Below are positions 7,899 through 16,264 of a DNA stretch of 64,000 bases, in pieces; positions within the stretch are counted from its first letter, which is position 1; each line of letters opens with the position of its first letter. Source of the stretch: Botrimarina colliarenosi (GTDB taxonomy: Bacteria; Planctomycetota; Planctomycetia; Pirellulales; Lacipirellulaceae); NCBI RefSeq assembly GCF_007859955.1, contig NZ_SJPR01000003.1:248001-312000 (forward strand), in the 5' to 3' direction. The translations under genes and the position numbers were made by a program. A model generated the notes under the pieces. It was given only the letters and a program-made list of their open reading frames with translations. It had not been told where the DNA came from and made no database searches.

Positions 7899-8624
7899 AT
7901 GGCTAACATAAAAGTTGGACCGTTGAACCGCGGCCTCTTCATCACCGGAACCGGCACCGAGGTCGGCAAGACCTATGTCACCGCGTTGATTGCACGCCAA
8001 CTCGTCGCCGAAGGCGTGCGGGTCGGCGTCTACAAGCCGGCGGCGAGCGGCTGTCACCAGGAGGGCGGCACGCTGGTCTCTGACGACGCGCTGGTCTCTA
8101 ACGACGCAGTGGCGCTCTGGGAAGCGGCCGGCCGGCCGTTGTCGCTCGAAGCGGTCTGCCCCCAGCGTTTCGCGGCGCCGCTCGCCCCGCACCGGGCCGC
8201 CCGCGAAGAAGGGCGCCGCGTTGACGCCGCGTTACTGCGGAGCGGGTACGACGTCTGGCGCGACGCGTTCGATTTTGTCTTGGTCGAGGGTGCCGGCGGG
8301 TTGATGTCGCCGCTGTCGGACGACGACTACAACGCCGACTTGGCGATCGATCTCGGCCTGCCGCTGGTAGTGGTCGCGGCGAATCGGCTTGGCGTGATCA
8401 ACGACACGCTGCAGACGGTAATCACGGCAAGCGTGATCGACTCGCTCCGTCCGGGGAAAGAACTCCGCGTCGCCGGCGTGGTGCTCAACGACGTCGCCCC
8501 GACCGGCGACGCGAGCCGGGCGACGAACGCCGCGGAGCTCGACGAACGCGTGGGGCCGCCGCTGCTGGGCTGCGTGAAGTGGGCTGGCGGGATTGACCGA
8601 GCCGTTAATTGGCAAGCCTTGTAG
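7899..8624 (+). CDS. bioD: Dethiobiotin synthase
   Basis: A 241-residue cytoplasmic ATP-dependent carboxylase that makes dethiobiotin from 7,8-diaminononanoate, the penultimate step of biotin synthesis. The Walker A loop reads TGTEVGKTYV near residue 14; VYKPAASGC supplies the substrate-binding Lys, and VLVEGAGGLMSPL is the Walker B/Mg region. It has a small duplication, DDALVSNDAV following LVSD. ATG 7899 is preceded by a G/A-rich stretch from palindrome A1, which may act as its ribosome binding site. No other bio genes are present, so this is an isolated bioD. Its stop codon lies inside palindrome B. Confidence 0.92.
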   Translation: MANIKVGPLNRGLFITGTGTEVGKTYVTALIARQLVAEGVRVGVYKPAASGCHQEGGTLVSDDALVSNDAVALWEAAGRPLSLEAVCPQRFAAPLAPHRAAREEGRRVDAALLRSGYDVWRDAFDFVLVEGAGGLMSPLSDDDYNADLAIDLGLPLVVVAANRLGVINDTLQTVITASVIDSLRPGKELRVAGVVLNDVAPTGDASRATNAAELDERVGPPLLGCVKWAGGIDRAVNWQAL

Positions 8625-8695
8625 GGAACGCCCTCCGTGGCGTTCCGTGACCCCGGATACCCACTTCGCGGAACGCCACGGAGGGCGTTCCCTAC
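8621..8695. repeat. Palindrome B, perfect 27-bp inverted repeat
   Basis: Arms 8621-8647 and 8669-8695 are exact reverse complements, with a 21-base centre containing CCCGGATACCCACTT. It contains the bioD stop codon (TAG 8622-8624) and ends 12 bases before the stop of the convergent GH57 gene. A very stable hairpin in both transcripts is expected, so a role as shared terminator or mRNA 3' end protector is plausible. Confidence 0.9.
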
Positions 8696-8706
8696 TTCGT
8701 TAACTG

Positions 8707-10905
8707 TCACACCGACGCCATCTCAGTGGCGTGCTCGACCGCGCGGCCTTCGGCGGCGGACGTGTCGGCCGTCAGGCGGAGCGTGACGCTCCAGCGGCCC
8801 TGGTCGTCGCCCTGCAGGATCCAGTGCGGCTGGACCACGATCGACTGGTTGACCAGCTCAAAGCCCCCTTCGCTTTGGCTGACCGTCGAGATCGGGTAGG
8901 TCCAGATCGACGTCGGCCGGTCGCTGGTGAGGCCCATGTCGAGGCCGAGCCAGCCATCCACTAGGTGCAGCTCTTCGATGTCCTTGAAGTCTTGCGGCAC
9001 GCCGAGCTGGCCGATCGACTCGCCGTTGCCGAAGTGGAAGAAGCGGTCGTCGGCGCCGGCGGGGAGGCCGGCCAGATCGATCACGGTGCTGAAGTGCAGC
9101 GGCCGATCGGTCGGCAGGTCCTCCAGCAGGTAGGCGATCTCGAGGGTTGCGCCACCCGCGTCGAGCGTCACGCCTTTGGTGAGCCGCACGGGACAGCCAT
9201 CGACGTGCCCCTCGCGGGTGAAGAGGGCCTGCATCCGCTCGGGCTTGCGGCGGAGCTTGGTCTCGTACGTGGCGCCAACAAAGTCGCCCGCCTCGCGGGC
9301 TTCGCTCCGTGAGACCGCGTCGCGCGAGACGTCGAGGTCGTAGAAGTGGTCGGTGAGGCTGCGACGCGGCCGGTCGTCGTATTGCAGCATCTCATCGAGG
9401 CCTTCCTGCTTGAAGACGACGCGATCGTGGATGCTGGCGACGTCCCCACCGGTCTGGTCGGGGCCGGCGAGCACCTTGCGGTGGTACGCCTCTTCGCGGC
9501 GGGCGAGCGTCGCCGCCACGTTCAGGCAGATCGACCGCACGTCGAGCTCGTACAGCTCGGCGCCGTCGGACGGCGTCAGCAGGGCGACCAAGCGGTTCGA
9601 GGCGAGGCGCACCTCTTGGCGGGCGTCGAGGTTGTAGTCGGCCGTGTCGAGTTCGACCCAGTCGGCGCCGTCGACGCCGCGTCCCTCGCGCTGGTCGAGC
9701 AGGTTCTCGGCGGCGATCAGGTGGTTGTAGACCGCGTGCCGCAGGTGGGGCAGGTAGACACCGCCGAAGGCGCCGTGCCAGTAGCTGCAGTTGCACTGGC
9801 CGCGGTAGAGCTCGGTGCGGGCCGCGTCGAGGGTGCGGCACGGCTCGGCGTCGTCACGCCGGCAGGCGTCGGCCTGCACCTCGGCGAGGCGGCGGCTGAT
9901 CATCTGCATGCGGGCGTACATGTCGCTCGTTTCGGGGTAGCGGACCTTGAAGTTCCGCCAGAACCCGCCGCGGGCGAATTCGGAGATGCCCTCCCACTTG
10001 CCGGCGTCCTGCAGTTCGTGGGCCACGTCGTGGTAGCAGTTCTGCTGCGCGGCGGGCAACGCCCACTCGGTCATTTCGCGGTAGCTGCACTCGGGGATAT
10101 AGAGCTTCCCGAGCGGGCCGATCGAGTCGAGCGCCTCGGCGGGAGTCGTGACCTTGAGCCAGTCGCTGTTCTCTTGCAACGCGTCGAAGAACCGCCGCAG
10201 CCAGCCGTGCTTGTAGACGTGGTCCTTGGTGTCGGGCCACGTGCCGAGCTTCTCGCCGTCGTCGCCGAACAGGACGATCGCGCCGGGCTGACGCTCGTGG
10301 ACCTGCCGCAGGTAGTCGATCGTCTCGTGCGGTTCGGCGAAGGGGATCGTGTAGCGCAGCTTCTCGCTGCCGGGGAAGACCGACAGCAGGCGGGTGTCTT
10401 CCTCGGTCAGGTAGTAGCCGTGCAGCTGGTGCTCGGTCCAGCCGGCGTTCTTGAAGTGGAAGTCGTCGAGGATGGTGTACTCCATCCCCGCCTCGACGAG
10501 GTCGCGCGTGAGCGACTGCTCCCAGACCCGTTCGGGCATCCACATGCCACGCACCCGGGCGCCCAGACGCTCGGTGAGCCACTGGCTGTAGGCGCGGATC
10601 TGCCCGACGCGGTCCCGGCTGGGGATCATCGTCAAGATCGGCTCGTAGAACGGCCCGCCGAGGATCTCGATTCGGCCCTCCGCAACGAGCCGCGCCAGCC
10701 GGTGCAGGTACTCGGGCCGGTGCTGCTCGAGCCACTCGATCAGCGAGCCGCTGGTGTGCAGACCAATCGGCAGCCCACGGTAGTCCTCGAACACGTCGAG
10801 AAACGGCAGATAGCTGTCCTGATAGGCCTGTTCGATGACGCCATCGAAGTTGCCGATCGGTTGGTGGTTGTGCAGCACCAGCACTAGCCGTAGCGGTTGG
10901 CTCAT
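8707..10905 (-). CDS. Glycoside hydrolase family 57 (alpha-amylase / 4-alpha-glucanotransferase type)
   Basis: A 732-residue alpha-glucan enzyme. GH57 motif 1 is HNHQP at residues 12-16, motif 2 GGPFYEPI, motif 3 MWMPERVWEQS (catalytic Glu), and motif 4 LFGDDGEKLGTWP (catalytic Asp). The C-terminal half matches the DUF1925/DUF1926 beta-domains of amylopullulanase-like 4-alpha-glucanotransferases. There is no signal peptide, so it acts in the cytoplasm, probably on glycogen or maltodextrins. GlgA and GalT lie upstream on the same strand, which supports a storage polysaccharide role. The start is ATG 10905; GTG 10908 is just upstream. Confidence 0.9.
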   Translation of the reverse strand: MSQPLRLVLVLHNHQPIGNFDGVIEQAYQDSYLPFLDVFEDYRGLPIGLHTSGSLIEWLEQHRPEYLHRLARLVAEGRIEILGGPFYEPILTMIPSRDRVGQIRAYSQWLTERLGARVRGMWMPERVWEQSLTRDLVEAGMEYTILDDFHFKNAGWTEHQLHGYYLTEEDTRLLSVFPGSEKLRYTIPFAEPHETIDYLRQVHERQPGAIVLFGDDGEKLGTWPDTKDHVYKHGWLRRFFDALQENSDWLKVTTPAEALDSIGPLGKLYIPECSYREMTEWALPAAQQNCYHDVAHELQDAGKWEGISEFARGGFWRNFKVRYPETSDMYARMQMISRRLAEVQADACRRDDAEPCRTLDAARTELYRGQCNCSYWHGAFGGVYLPHLRHAVYNHLIAAENLLDQREGRGVDGADWVELDTADYNLDARQEVRLASNRLVALLTPSDGAELYELDVRSICLNVAATLARREEAYHRKVLAGPDQTGGDVASIHDRVVFKQEGLDEMLQYDDRPRRSLTDHFYDLDVSRDAVSRSEAREAGDFVGATYETKLRRKPERMQALFTREGHVDGCPVRLTKGVTLDAGGATLEIAYLLEDLPTDRPLHFSTVIDLAGLPAGADDRFFHFGNGESIGQLGVPQDFKDIEELHLVDGWLGLDMGLTSDRPTSIWTYPISTVSQSEGGFELVNQSIVVQPHWILQGDDQGRWSVTLRLTADTSAAEGRAVEHATEMASV

Positions 10906-11129
10906 CACAGACGCTTCAGGGGTAGCGGGAACTTGGGGGTGGGGGCGTCGCGCCTAGGTCGTCTTCGACCGACAAAGTCCGCCGGCATGACCGCGATGGT
11001 AGCGAACGACGACGTAAGCCGTCCACGCGGCGCCGCTAGCACATCCGGATAATTCGGGTGATTTCCACCGGCCAGGCCGGACGACCGGCAGGGCGGACGG
11101 GGCCTTCGCGGTTTGCCTAGTCCGCAGAG

Positions 11130-12065
11130 TCATTGGTCGGTAGTAATCGGGGTGGCGATCGATTTCGCCAGAACTCGGGCCGCTTCTTCGGGCGCGACGG
11201 GACTGGTCCAGAGACCGGTCGCGAGCTCGAGGCCGGCAATCCCAGACGATCGTGGCACGACTTCGATCCACCAATCGGCCTCCCTTCCTGTGGCGAGCGA
11301 CGCCGGCGGCGTCTGAACGATCAGATTGTACGCATCGCAGCGGGCCGAGTGGGTCGCCGCCTCGACAACACACTGCAGCAATTGTGCCAAGCGTTGAGCG
11401 CCGTCGCCGCTGGCGAGTTGGCTGAGCGTCGGCGCCTGGCGGGTTGGCCGTAGCCAGCACTCGTAGGCGAAGCGGGGCGCCGGCGGCGAGACAACCCGCC
11501 ACGCGGCGTCCTCCCAGGCGATCGACTCTTCGCTGACGATCCCACCACGCCAGAGATTGACGCAGGCCGCGGGCGTCTGGGGCAGGGCGATCACTTGGCT
11601 GTGGGCGTGTGCGAGCGACGCGCCGGCGGCGCGGCCCTCGTTCTTGAACACCAACGAGTAGTCGAAGCGTCCTTCGCCGCGCCAGTAAATCAATCGCCGC
11701 GCCCAGGCGGTCACCGCCGCGGCCGCCTCGGCCGCCGTCAATTCGACGAAACGCCGGACGTGGCGGGGCGATTCGACAACGACCTCCTGAACCCCGTCGG
11801 CGCCCTCGACCGCCGGGTAGTGGTTCGGCACGACCCGGGCGAGCCACCCGCCGGCGGCGTCAGCGACGCGGTCGACCTCGGGGGGCGTGTCGATTTCGGC
11901 GCCGGCGCAGAAAGGGCAGCGACGCTCGGCGTGATCGGCGCCAAAGTCACTCGGCCGCTCCGCCCGCCGCGGGGCGATCCGGACGGTTCGATCACTCAGT
12001 GGGTCGTAGCGCCAGGACAACGTAGTCGAGTCCGCGGGGCGGACGATAAAAGCGGCAACGCTCAA
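11130..12065 (-). CDS. galT: Galactose-1-phosphate uridylyltransferase-like HIT-superfamily enzyme
   Basis: A 311-residue protein of the GalT family. It begins with LSWRYDPLSDRTVRIAPRRAERP, typical of GalT, followed by the zinc CPFC motif. The active-site segment reads ASLAHAHSQVIALP, with HAHSQ where E. coli GalT has HPHGQ, as in many bacterial and archaeal nucleotidyltransferases of this family. It may transfer UMP or AMP (some relatives are sugar-1-phosphate adenylyltransferases). The likely start is TTG 12065, 40 bases after glgA; a second TTG inside LSWRYDP is possible. Family sure, substrate less so. Confidence 0.82.
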   Translation of the reverse strand: MSVAAFIVRPADSTTLSWRYDPLSDRTVRIAPRRAERPSDFGADHAERRCPFCAGAEIDTPPEVDRVADAAGGWLARVVPNHYPAVEGADGVQEVVVESPRHVRRFVELTAAEAAAAVTAWARRLIYWRGEGRFDYSLVFKNEGRAAGASLAHAHSQVIALPQTPAACVNLWRGGIVSEESIAWEDAAWRVVSPPAPRFAYECWLRPTRQAPTLSQLASGDGAQRLAQLLQCVVEAATHSARCDAYNLIVQTPPASLATGREADWWIEVVPRSSGIAGLELATGLWTSPVAPEEAARVLAKSIATPITTDQ

Positions 12066-12105
12066 ACGCTGCGGAAAGTCTCAAGGGCGGTCCGCACAGC
12101 GGACC

Positions 12106-13587
12106 CTACGCCATCGCCGGCGCCTTGGCCATCGTCCGCTCGTAGAGCTCGACATACTGCCGGGCGCTGCGGTCCCAAGACCAGTCCTGTTGCATGCCGG
12201 TCTGGACGATCTGCCGCCAGACGTCGGGCCGGCGATAGGCCCGCACGGCCCGGTCGATCACGTTCGAGAGGGCGTAGGCCGAGGCGTCGGCGAACGAGAA
12301 ACCGTTGGCCGTGCCATTGCCGAGCGTCGTCTCGGTGGCGTCGGTGATCGTGTCGGCCAGGCCGCCCGTCTCGCGGACGATTGGCACCGCGCCGTACTTG
12401 AGGCTGTACATCTGGTTGAGCCCGCACGGCTCGTAGCGGCTGGGCATCAGGAACATGTCCGCGCCCGCCTCGATGCGGTGGGCCAGGTCGTTCGAGAAGC
12501 CGACCCGGACCGCGACGCGCTCGGGGTGTTCGGCCGCCAGCCGCTGCATCATCTGTTCGTAGTAAGGTTCGCCCGTACCGAGGAGCACCCACTGGGCTTC
12601 GAGTGACTCGGCGAGTCGCGGCATGACGTCCGAGATCAGGTCGAAACCTTTCTGGTCCGCCAGGCGGCCGATGTTCGCCAGCAGCGGCACGTCGTCGCGG
12701 ATCGGCAGGCCCATCTCCTGCTGCAAGGCGCGTTTGCAGACCGCCTTGCCGGCGGCGTAGTCATCGACGCCGTAAGTCGTCGGCAAGAAGGCGTCGTGGG
12801 CCGGGTTCCAGGCGCCGTAATCGACGCCATTCAGCACGCCCGCCAAGTCGGCGTGGCGGTGGCGCAGCACGCCCTCCAGGCCACAGCTCATCGGCGGGTC
12901 TTGGATCTCCTGGGCGTAGCGCGGGCTCACCGTGCTCAGCATGGTGGCCTGCGAGAGGGCCGCCTTCATGAAGTTGATCCGCCCGTAGAACTCGAGCTCT
13001 TGCCAGTTGAAGTGCTCCCAACCGAGGCCAGTAAGCTCCATGTCCCAGTGCCAGAAGCTCCCCTGGTAGGCCAGGTTGTGGACCGTGTAGAGCGTCGTGA
13101 CGTTCTCGAGCGAAGGCCGATCGGCGTACAGCGTTTGCAGATAAGTGGGGATCAGCCCCGACTGCCAGTCGTGGCAGTGGATCACGTCGACATCGAGCCC
13201 CAGCAGCGCCGGCGCCTCGAGCACCGCCCGGTTGAAGAAGACGAACCGTTCGCAGTTGTCGATGTAGTCGCCCGACGCTTCGCGATACAGCCCGGGCCGA
13301 TTGAAGTAGCCGTGCTGCTCGACCAGGTAGACCGGCACGTTGCTGCCGGGGAGCGTGCTGCGGAGGTACTCGCCGACGACCCGCTTGCGGCCGATGGGGA
13401 TCTCGAAATGGACGCCCGTTGGCTCGATCGGTTGCCCCGATTCCAACGCCTGGCGGAACGCCGGGAGGAACAGCGTCGGCCGGACGCCGAGCCCCTCCAG
13501 GGCCACCGGCAGCGAGCCGCACACGTCACCCAGGCCGCCCGTCTTACAGAACGGGACCGCCTCGGTCGTCGCAAAAAAGATATTCAC
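12106..13587 (-). CDS. glgA: Glycogen synthase (ADP-glucose, GT5)
   Basis: A 493-residue glycosyltransferase that extends alpha-1,4-glucan from ADP-glucose. N-terminal KTGGLGDVCGSLP (residues 15-27) binds the nucleotide sugar. HCHDWQSGLIPTYL, VHNLAYQG, LANIGRLADQKG and the E-x7-E block PSRYEPCGLNQMYSLKYG are all standard for GT5. Length is normal. It is the first gene of a glgA-galT-GH57 set on the minus strand and is divergent from mtnB. Confidence 0.95.
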   Translation of the reverse strand: MNIFFATTEAVPFCKTGGLGDVCGSLPVALEGLGVRPTLFLPAFRQALESGQPIEPTGVHFEIPIGRKRVVGEYLRSTLPGSNVPVYLVEQHGYFNRPGLYREASGDYIDNCERFVFFNRAVLEAPALLGLDVDVIHCHDWQSGLIPTYLQTLYADRPSLENVTTLYTVHNLAYQGSFWHWDMELTGLGWEHFNWQELEFYGRINFMKAALSQATMLSTVSPRYAQEIQDPPMSCGLEGVLRHRHADLAGVLNGVDYGAWNPAHDAFLPTTYGVDDYAAGKAVCKRALQQEMGLPIRDDVPLLANIGRLADQKGFDLISDVMPRLAESLEAQWVLLGTGEPYYEQMMQRLAAEHPERVAVRVGFSNDLAHRIEAGADMFLMPSRYEPCGLNQMYSLKYGAVPIVRETGGLADTITDATETTLGNGTANGFSFADASAYALSNVIDRAVRAYRRPDVWRQIVQTGMQQDWSWDRSARQYVELYERTMAKAPAMA

Positions 13588-13954
13588 AGCGCGGCCGTCC
13601 AGCGAAGGAACACGTGAGCCGGAGGGCCGACCGATCGGTCAGCCTTCCGGGCGTCGCCTCGGGGTCCAAGGCGGGGAGCGTAGAAGAGAAATCGACCCAA
13701 CCGACGAATCTTATGCAGTCGTTCCGGTTTGCCAAACCCTTTGGTGCGGGTCCCCGCGCCGAACGGCCGACCCGACCGGCGCAATCGGAACCGCCTGGCG
13801 CTAACAAATCACGAATCGAGACAGGATAAACGGGATCAACAGGATCGGTATCGCGCCGTCATCCTGCTGATCATGTAAATCCTGTCGAAAAGCGAGCGAG
13901 TGTTAGCCCTCTTGGCGTCTTGGCGGGTGCGTAGCGGTTTGCGACCATAGGCGT
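13588..13954. other. Divergent intergenic region glgA/mtnB
   Basis: About 370 bases between divergent genes, so it should hold both promoters, but no clear -35/-10 pair is evident. It contains palindrome I at 13820-13886. No convincing short gene was seen. Confidence 0.5.
13820..13886. repeat. Palindrome I (ACAGGAT type)
   Basis: Imperfect inverted repeat: GACAGGATAAACGGGATCAA on the left and a partner around TGATCATGTAAATCCTGTC on the right, enclosing a short centre. This kind of repeat is widespread between genes in planctomycetes and other phyla. Only one copy in this window. Confidence 0.7.
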
Positions 13955-14611
13955 ATGGATTCCGCCACCGCTGCCGCCGAGATTTCGCCCGCCGCCCGGC
14001 TCGCCGCCGCCGAGGGGCTCGTCGCGATCGGCGCCCAGATGCACGCCGCCGGCTGGTCCCGGGCCACCAGCAGCAACTACAGCGTCCGCCTGTCGGCCGA
14101 CCCGCTCCGGCTGCTCGTCACCGCTAGCGGCAAGCACAAAGACCGGCTCACCACCGACGATTTCGTGCTGATCGACGAATCGGGCGGCGCCGTCGAGCCC
14201 GACGCGCTCAAGTCGTCGGCCGAGACGATGCTGCACGTGGTCCTGGCCCGCGACGCCGGCGCCGGGGCGATCGTTCATACCCACTCGGTCTGGGGGACGC
14301 TGCTCTCCGATATTCACGGCCCGGAGGGGGTCGTCACCCTCGCCGGCTACGAGATGCTTAAGGCGCTGCCGGGGATCAAGACGCACGACACGGCGGTCGA
14401 TATCGCGATTTTCCCCAACACGCAGGATATCGACGCCCTCGCCGCCGAATTGAGCGATCGCCTCAAGGCGGGCGACGACGCCGTCCGCTACGGTTTCCTG
14501 ATCAACAAACACGGCCTCTACACCTGGGCCGACCAGCTCGACAGCGCCCGCGCCTGCGTCGAGGCGCTCGAATTCTTGTTCGAGTGCGAAGGGCGACGGC
14601 TCAAACTGTAG
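13955..14611 (+). CDS. mtnB: Methylthioribulose-1-phosphate dehydratase
   Basis: A 218-residue class II aldolase/adducin-fold zinc enzyme of the methionine salvage pathway, dehydrating methylthioribulose-1-phosphate. The segments GWSRATSSNYSVR, VTASGKHKDRLT, HTHSVWGTLLS (zinc His pair) and LINKHGLYTWA (third His) are typical of MtnB rather than fuculose aldolases. Followed by mtnD and mtnC on the same strand, which supports the assignment. A G/A-rich ribosome binding site is not obvious. Confidence 0.9.
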   Translation: MDSATAAAEISPAARLAAAEGLVAIGAQMHAAGWSRATSSNYSVRLSADPLRLLVTASGKHKDRLTTDDFVLIDESGGAVEPDALKSSAETMLHVVLARDAGAGAIVHTHSVWGTLLSDIHGPEGVVTLAGYEMLKALPGIKTHDTAVDIAIFPNTQDIDALAAELSDRLKAGDDAVRYGFLINKHGLYTWADQLDSARACVEALEFLFECEGRRLKL

Positions 14612-14712
14612 AATACGCCGGTACGCAGTTCCTCCGCGGGCTGACGCCCTGCGACTCGCCGCCCGATCGCAGCAACCCGTTCTCTTAGCTCCTATCCTTT
14701 GGGCACTCTGCT

Positions 14713-15309
14713 ATGGCCACCGTCAAAGTCCCCGCCACTGGCGCCCAGATCGACGACCCCGCCGAGATCGGCGCGTTCCTCAAGCCCTACGGCATCTGGC
14801 ACGAGCGCTGGGAAGTCGAGGGCCGCATCGGCGACGACGCGACCGCCGAGGAGATCCTCGCCGCTTACGAGCCCGAGATCGAACGCCTCAAGCGGGCGGG
14901 CTCGTTCGTGACAGCCGACGTGATCAACGTCTCGCCCGAGACGCCGAACCTCGACGCGATGCTCACGAAGTTCGACAAGGAGCACACCCACTCCGAGGAC
15001 GAGGTCCGCTTCACCGTCCGCGGCCACGGCGTTTTTTGGATCAACCCCGCGGGGGACGACCCGGTGTTCGCCATCGAGGTTGGCGTTGGCGACCTGATCA
15101 ACGTGCCGCAGGGCACCAAGCATTGGTTCCACCTCTGCAACGACCGCACGATCCGCTGCATCCGCCTGTTCCAAGAGACCAGCGGCTGGACTCCGGAGTA
15201 CATCGACGACGGCGTGCATGTCGAGCACCCGCCCGTCTGCTGGGGCCCGAATTTCCTCACCGCCGAAGCGGGCTCCGCCGCCCTCGGCGACGGCCCGGTG
15301 CGGCTGTAG
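14713..15309 (+). CDS. mtnD: Acireductone dioxygenase (ARD)
   Basis: A 198-residue cupin dioxygenase that oxidises acireductone to the keto acid precursor of methionine (Fe form) or to formate, CO and methylthiopropionate (Ni form). Metal ligands are in HTHSEDEVRF (two His and Glu), and the fourth His is in PQGTKHWFHL. Expected length for the family. It lies 100 bases after mtnB and is followed by palindrome F2 and then mtnC. Confidence 0.93.
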   Translation: MATVKVPATGAQIDDPAEIGAFLKPYGIWHERWEVEGRIGDDATAEEILAAYEPEIERLKRAGSFVTADVINVSPETPNLDAMLTKFDKEHTHSEDEVRFTVRGHGVFWINPAGDDPVFAIEVGVGDLINVPQGTKHWFHLCNDRTIRCIRLFQETSGWTPEYIDDGVHVEHPPVCWGPNFLTAEAGSAALGDGPVRL

Positions 15310-15321
15310 TCAGTTTTATTT

Positions 15322-15454
15322 GAACCACCAAGGACACGAAGAAGAAAAGATAAGCCGCCCACGATTTAAACGAATGGACGCGAATTGGAAGAGGATTCGT
15401 GCCGATTCGTGTGATTCGTGGGCAGACAACGCTTCTTCGCTCCTTGTTGGTTTC
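15322..15454. repeat. Palindrome F2 between mtnD and mtnC
   Basis: Nested inverted repeats. The outer arms are GAACCACCAAGGACACGAAG and a complementary end near CTCCTTGTTGGTTTC. The inner arms run from CGCCCACGATTTAAACGAAT to ATTCGTGTGATTCGTGGGC. It belongs to the CACGAAG-type family also seen at 22681-23305. It is markedly A/T-richer than the flanking genes. Confidence 0.8.
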
Positions 15455-15479
15455 TCTTCCTCAGATGAGCTAGATCAGC

Positions 15480-16199
15480 GTGCAATTCACAGGTCGGGGC
15501 GTACTGGTTGACGTCGAGGGGACGACCTCGGCGGTCGCCTACGTCTACGACGTGATGTTCCCCTTCGCCCGGCGGGGGATCGAGGCGTACGTCACTGCGC
15601 ACTGGGCCGACGAGTCGTTCGCTGCGGTGCGGGAGCAATTCGCCGCCGATGCGGGCCACGAACTGGCGTCCCCCGCTGAGCTGGTCGCGGAGGCCGAGCG
15701 CCTAATGGACGGCGACGTGAAGGCGACCGGCCTCAAGCAGTTGCAGGGCCTCGTCTGGGAAGCCGGCTTCCGCTCTGGTGAGTTGCAAGCGCACGTCTTC
15801 GCCGACGTGCCGCCGGCGCTCGCCGCTTGGCGCGAGGCGGGCGTCGATGTGCGGGTTTACTCGTCCGGCAGCATCCACGCCCAGCGGCTCTTCTTCGGCC
15901 ACACCGAGGCGGGCGACCTGTCGCCCTCGTTTAGCGGGCACTACGACACGACCACCGGCCCCAAACGCGAGGCGCCGAGCTACACCGCGATCGCCGCCGA
16001 CTGGAGCCTCGCGCCGAGCGAGATTCTGTTCCTCAGCGACGTGACCGAAGAGCTCGAAGCGGCCCGCGCCGCCGGGATGCAAACGGCCCTCGTGAACCGC
16101 CCGGGCAACGCCGAGCCAACCACCGTTGATCCACCGCACACGGCGATCGAGTCGTTTGCCGAGATCGACCTCGAAACCGTAGGCGAGCCCTCGACGTAA
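15480..16199 (+). CDS. mtnC: 2,3-diketo-5-methylthio-1-phosphopentane phosphatase (enolase-phosphatase E1)
   Basis: A 239-residue HAD-superfamily enzyme joining enolisation and dephosphorylation in methionine salvage. HAD motif I is VLVDVEGTTSAVAYVYDVMF, motif II YSSGSIHAQRL, and motif III/IV FLSDVTEELEAARAAGM. The start is GTG 15480; no ATG fits the conserved N-terminus. The last residues (GEPST, stop) are coded by the left arm of palindrome D4. MtnA and MtnK, needed upstream in the pathway, are not in this window. Confidence 0.92.
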   Translation: MQFTGRGVLVDVEGTTSAVAYVYDVMFPFARRGIEAYVTAHWADESFAAVREQFAADAGHELASPAELVAEAERLMDGDVKATGLKQLQGLVWEAGFRSGELQAHVFADVPPALAAWREAGVDVRVYSSGSIHAQRLFFGHTEAGDLSPSFSGHYDTTTGPKREAPSYTAIAADWSLAPSEILFLSDVTEELEAARAAGMQTALVNRPGNAEPTTVDPPHTAIESFAEIDLETVGEPST

Positions 16200-16257
16200 G
16201 TCGGGGGAGGGCGCCGTGTACCCGCTTCCCTCCCTCGACTGACGTCGAGGGCTCGCC
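16182..16257. repeat. Palindrome D4, overlapping the end of mtnC
   Basis: Inverted repeat with arms starting GGCGAGCCCTCGACG and ending CGTCGAGGGCTCGCC and a centre GTGTACCCGCTT. The left arm codes the last few residues and stop codon of mtnC; the right arm ends 8 bases before the stop of the convergent TPR gene. Confidence 0.85.
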
Positions 16258-16264
16258 GTCGGAC

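Noticed and set aside
9346..10887. 513-codon plus-strand open frame across the GH57 gene
   Set aside because: Antisense of well-supported GH57 motifs.
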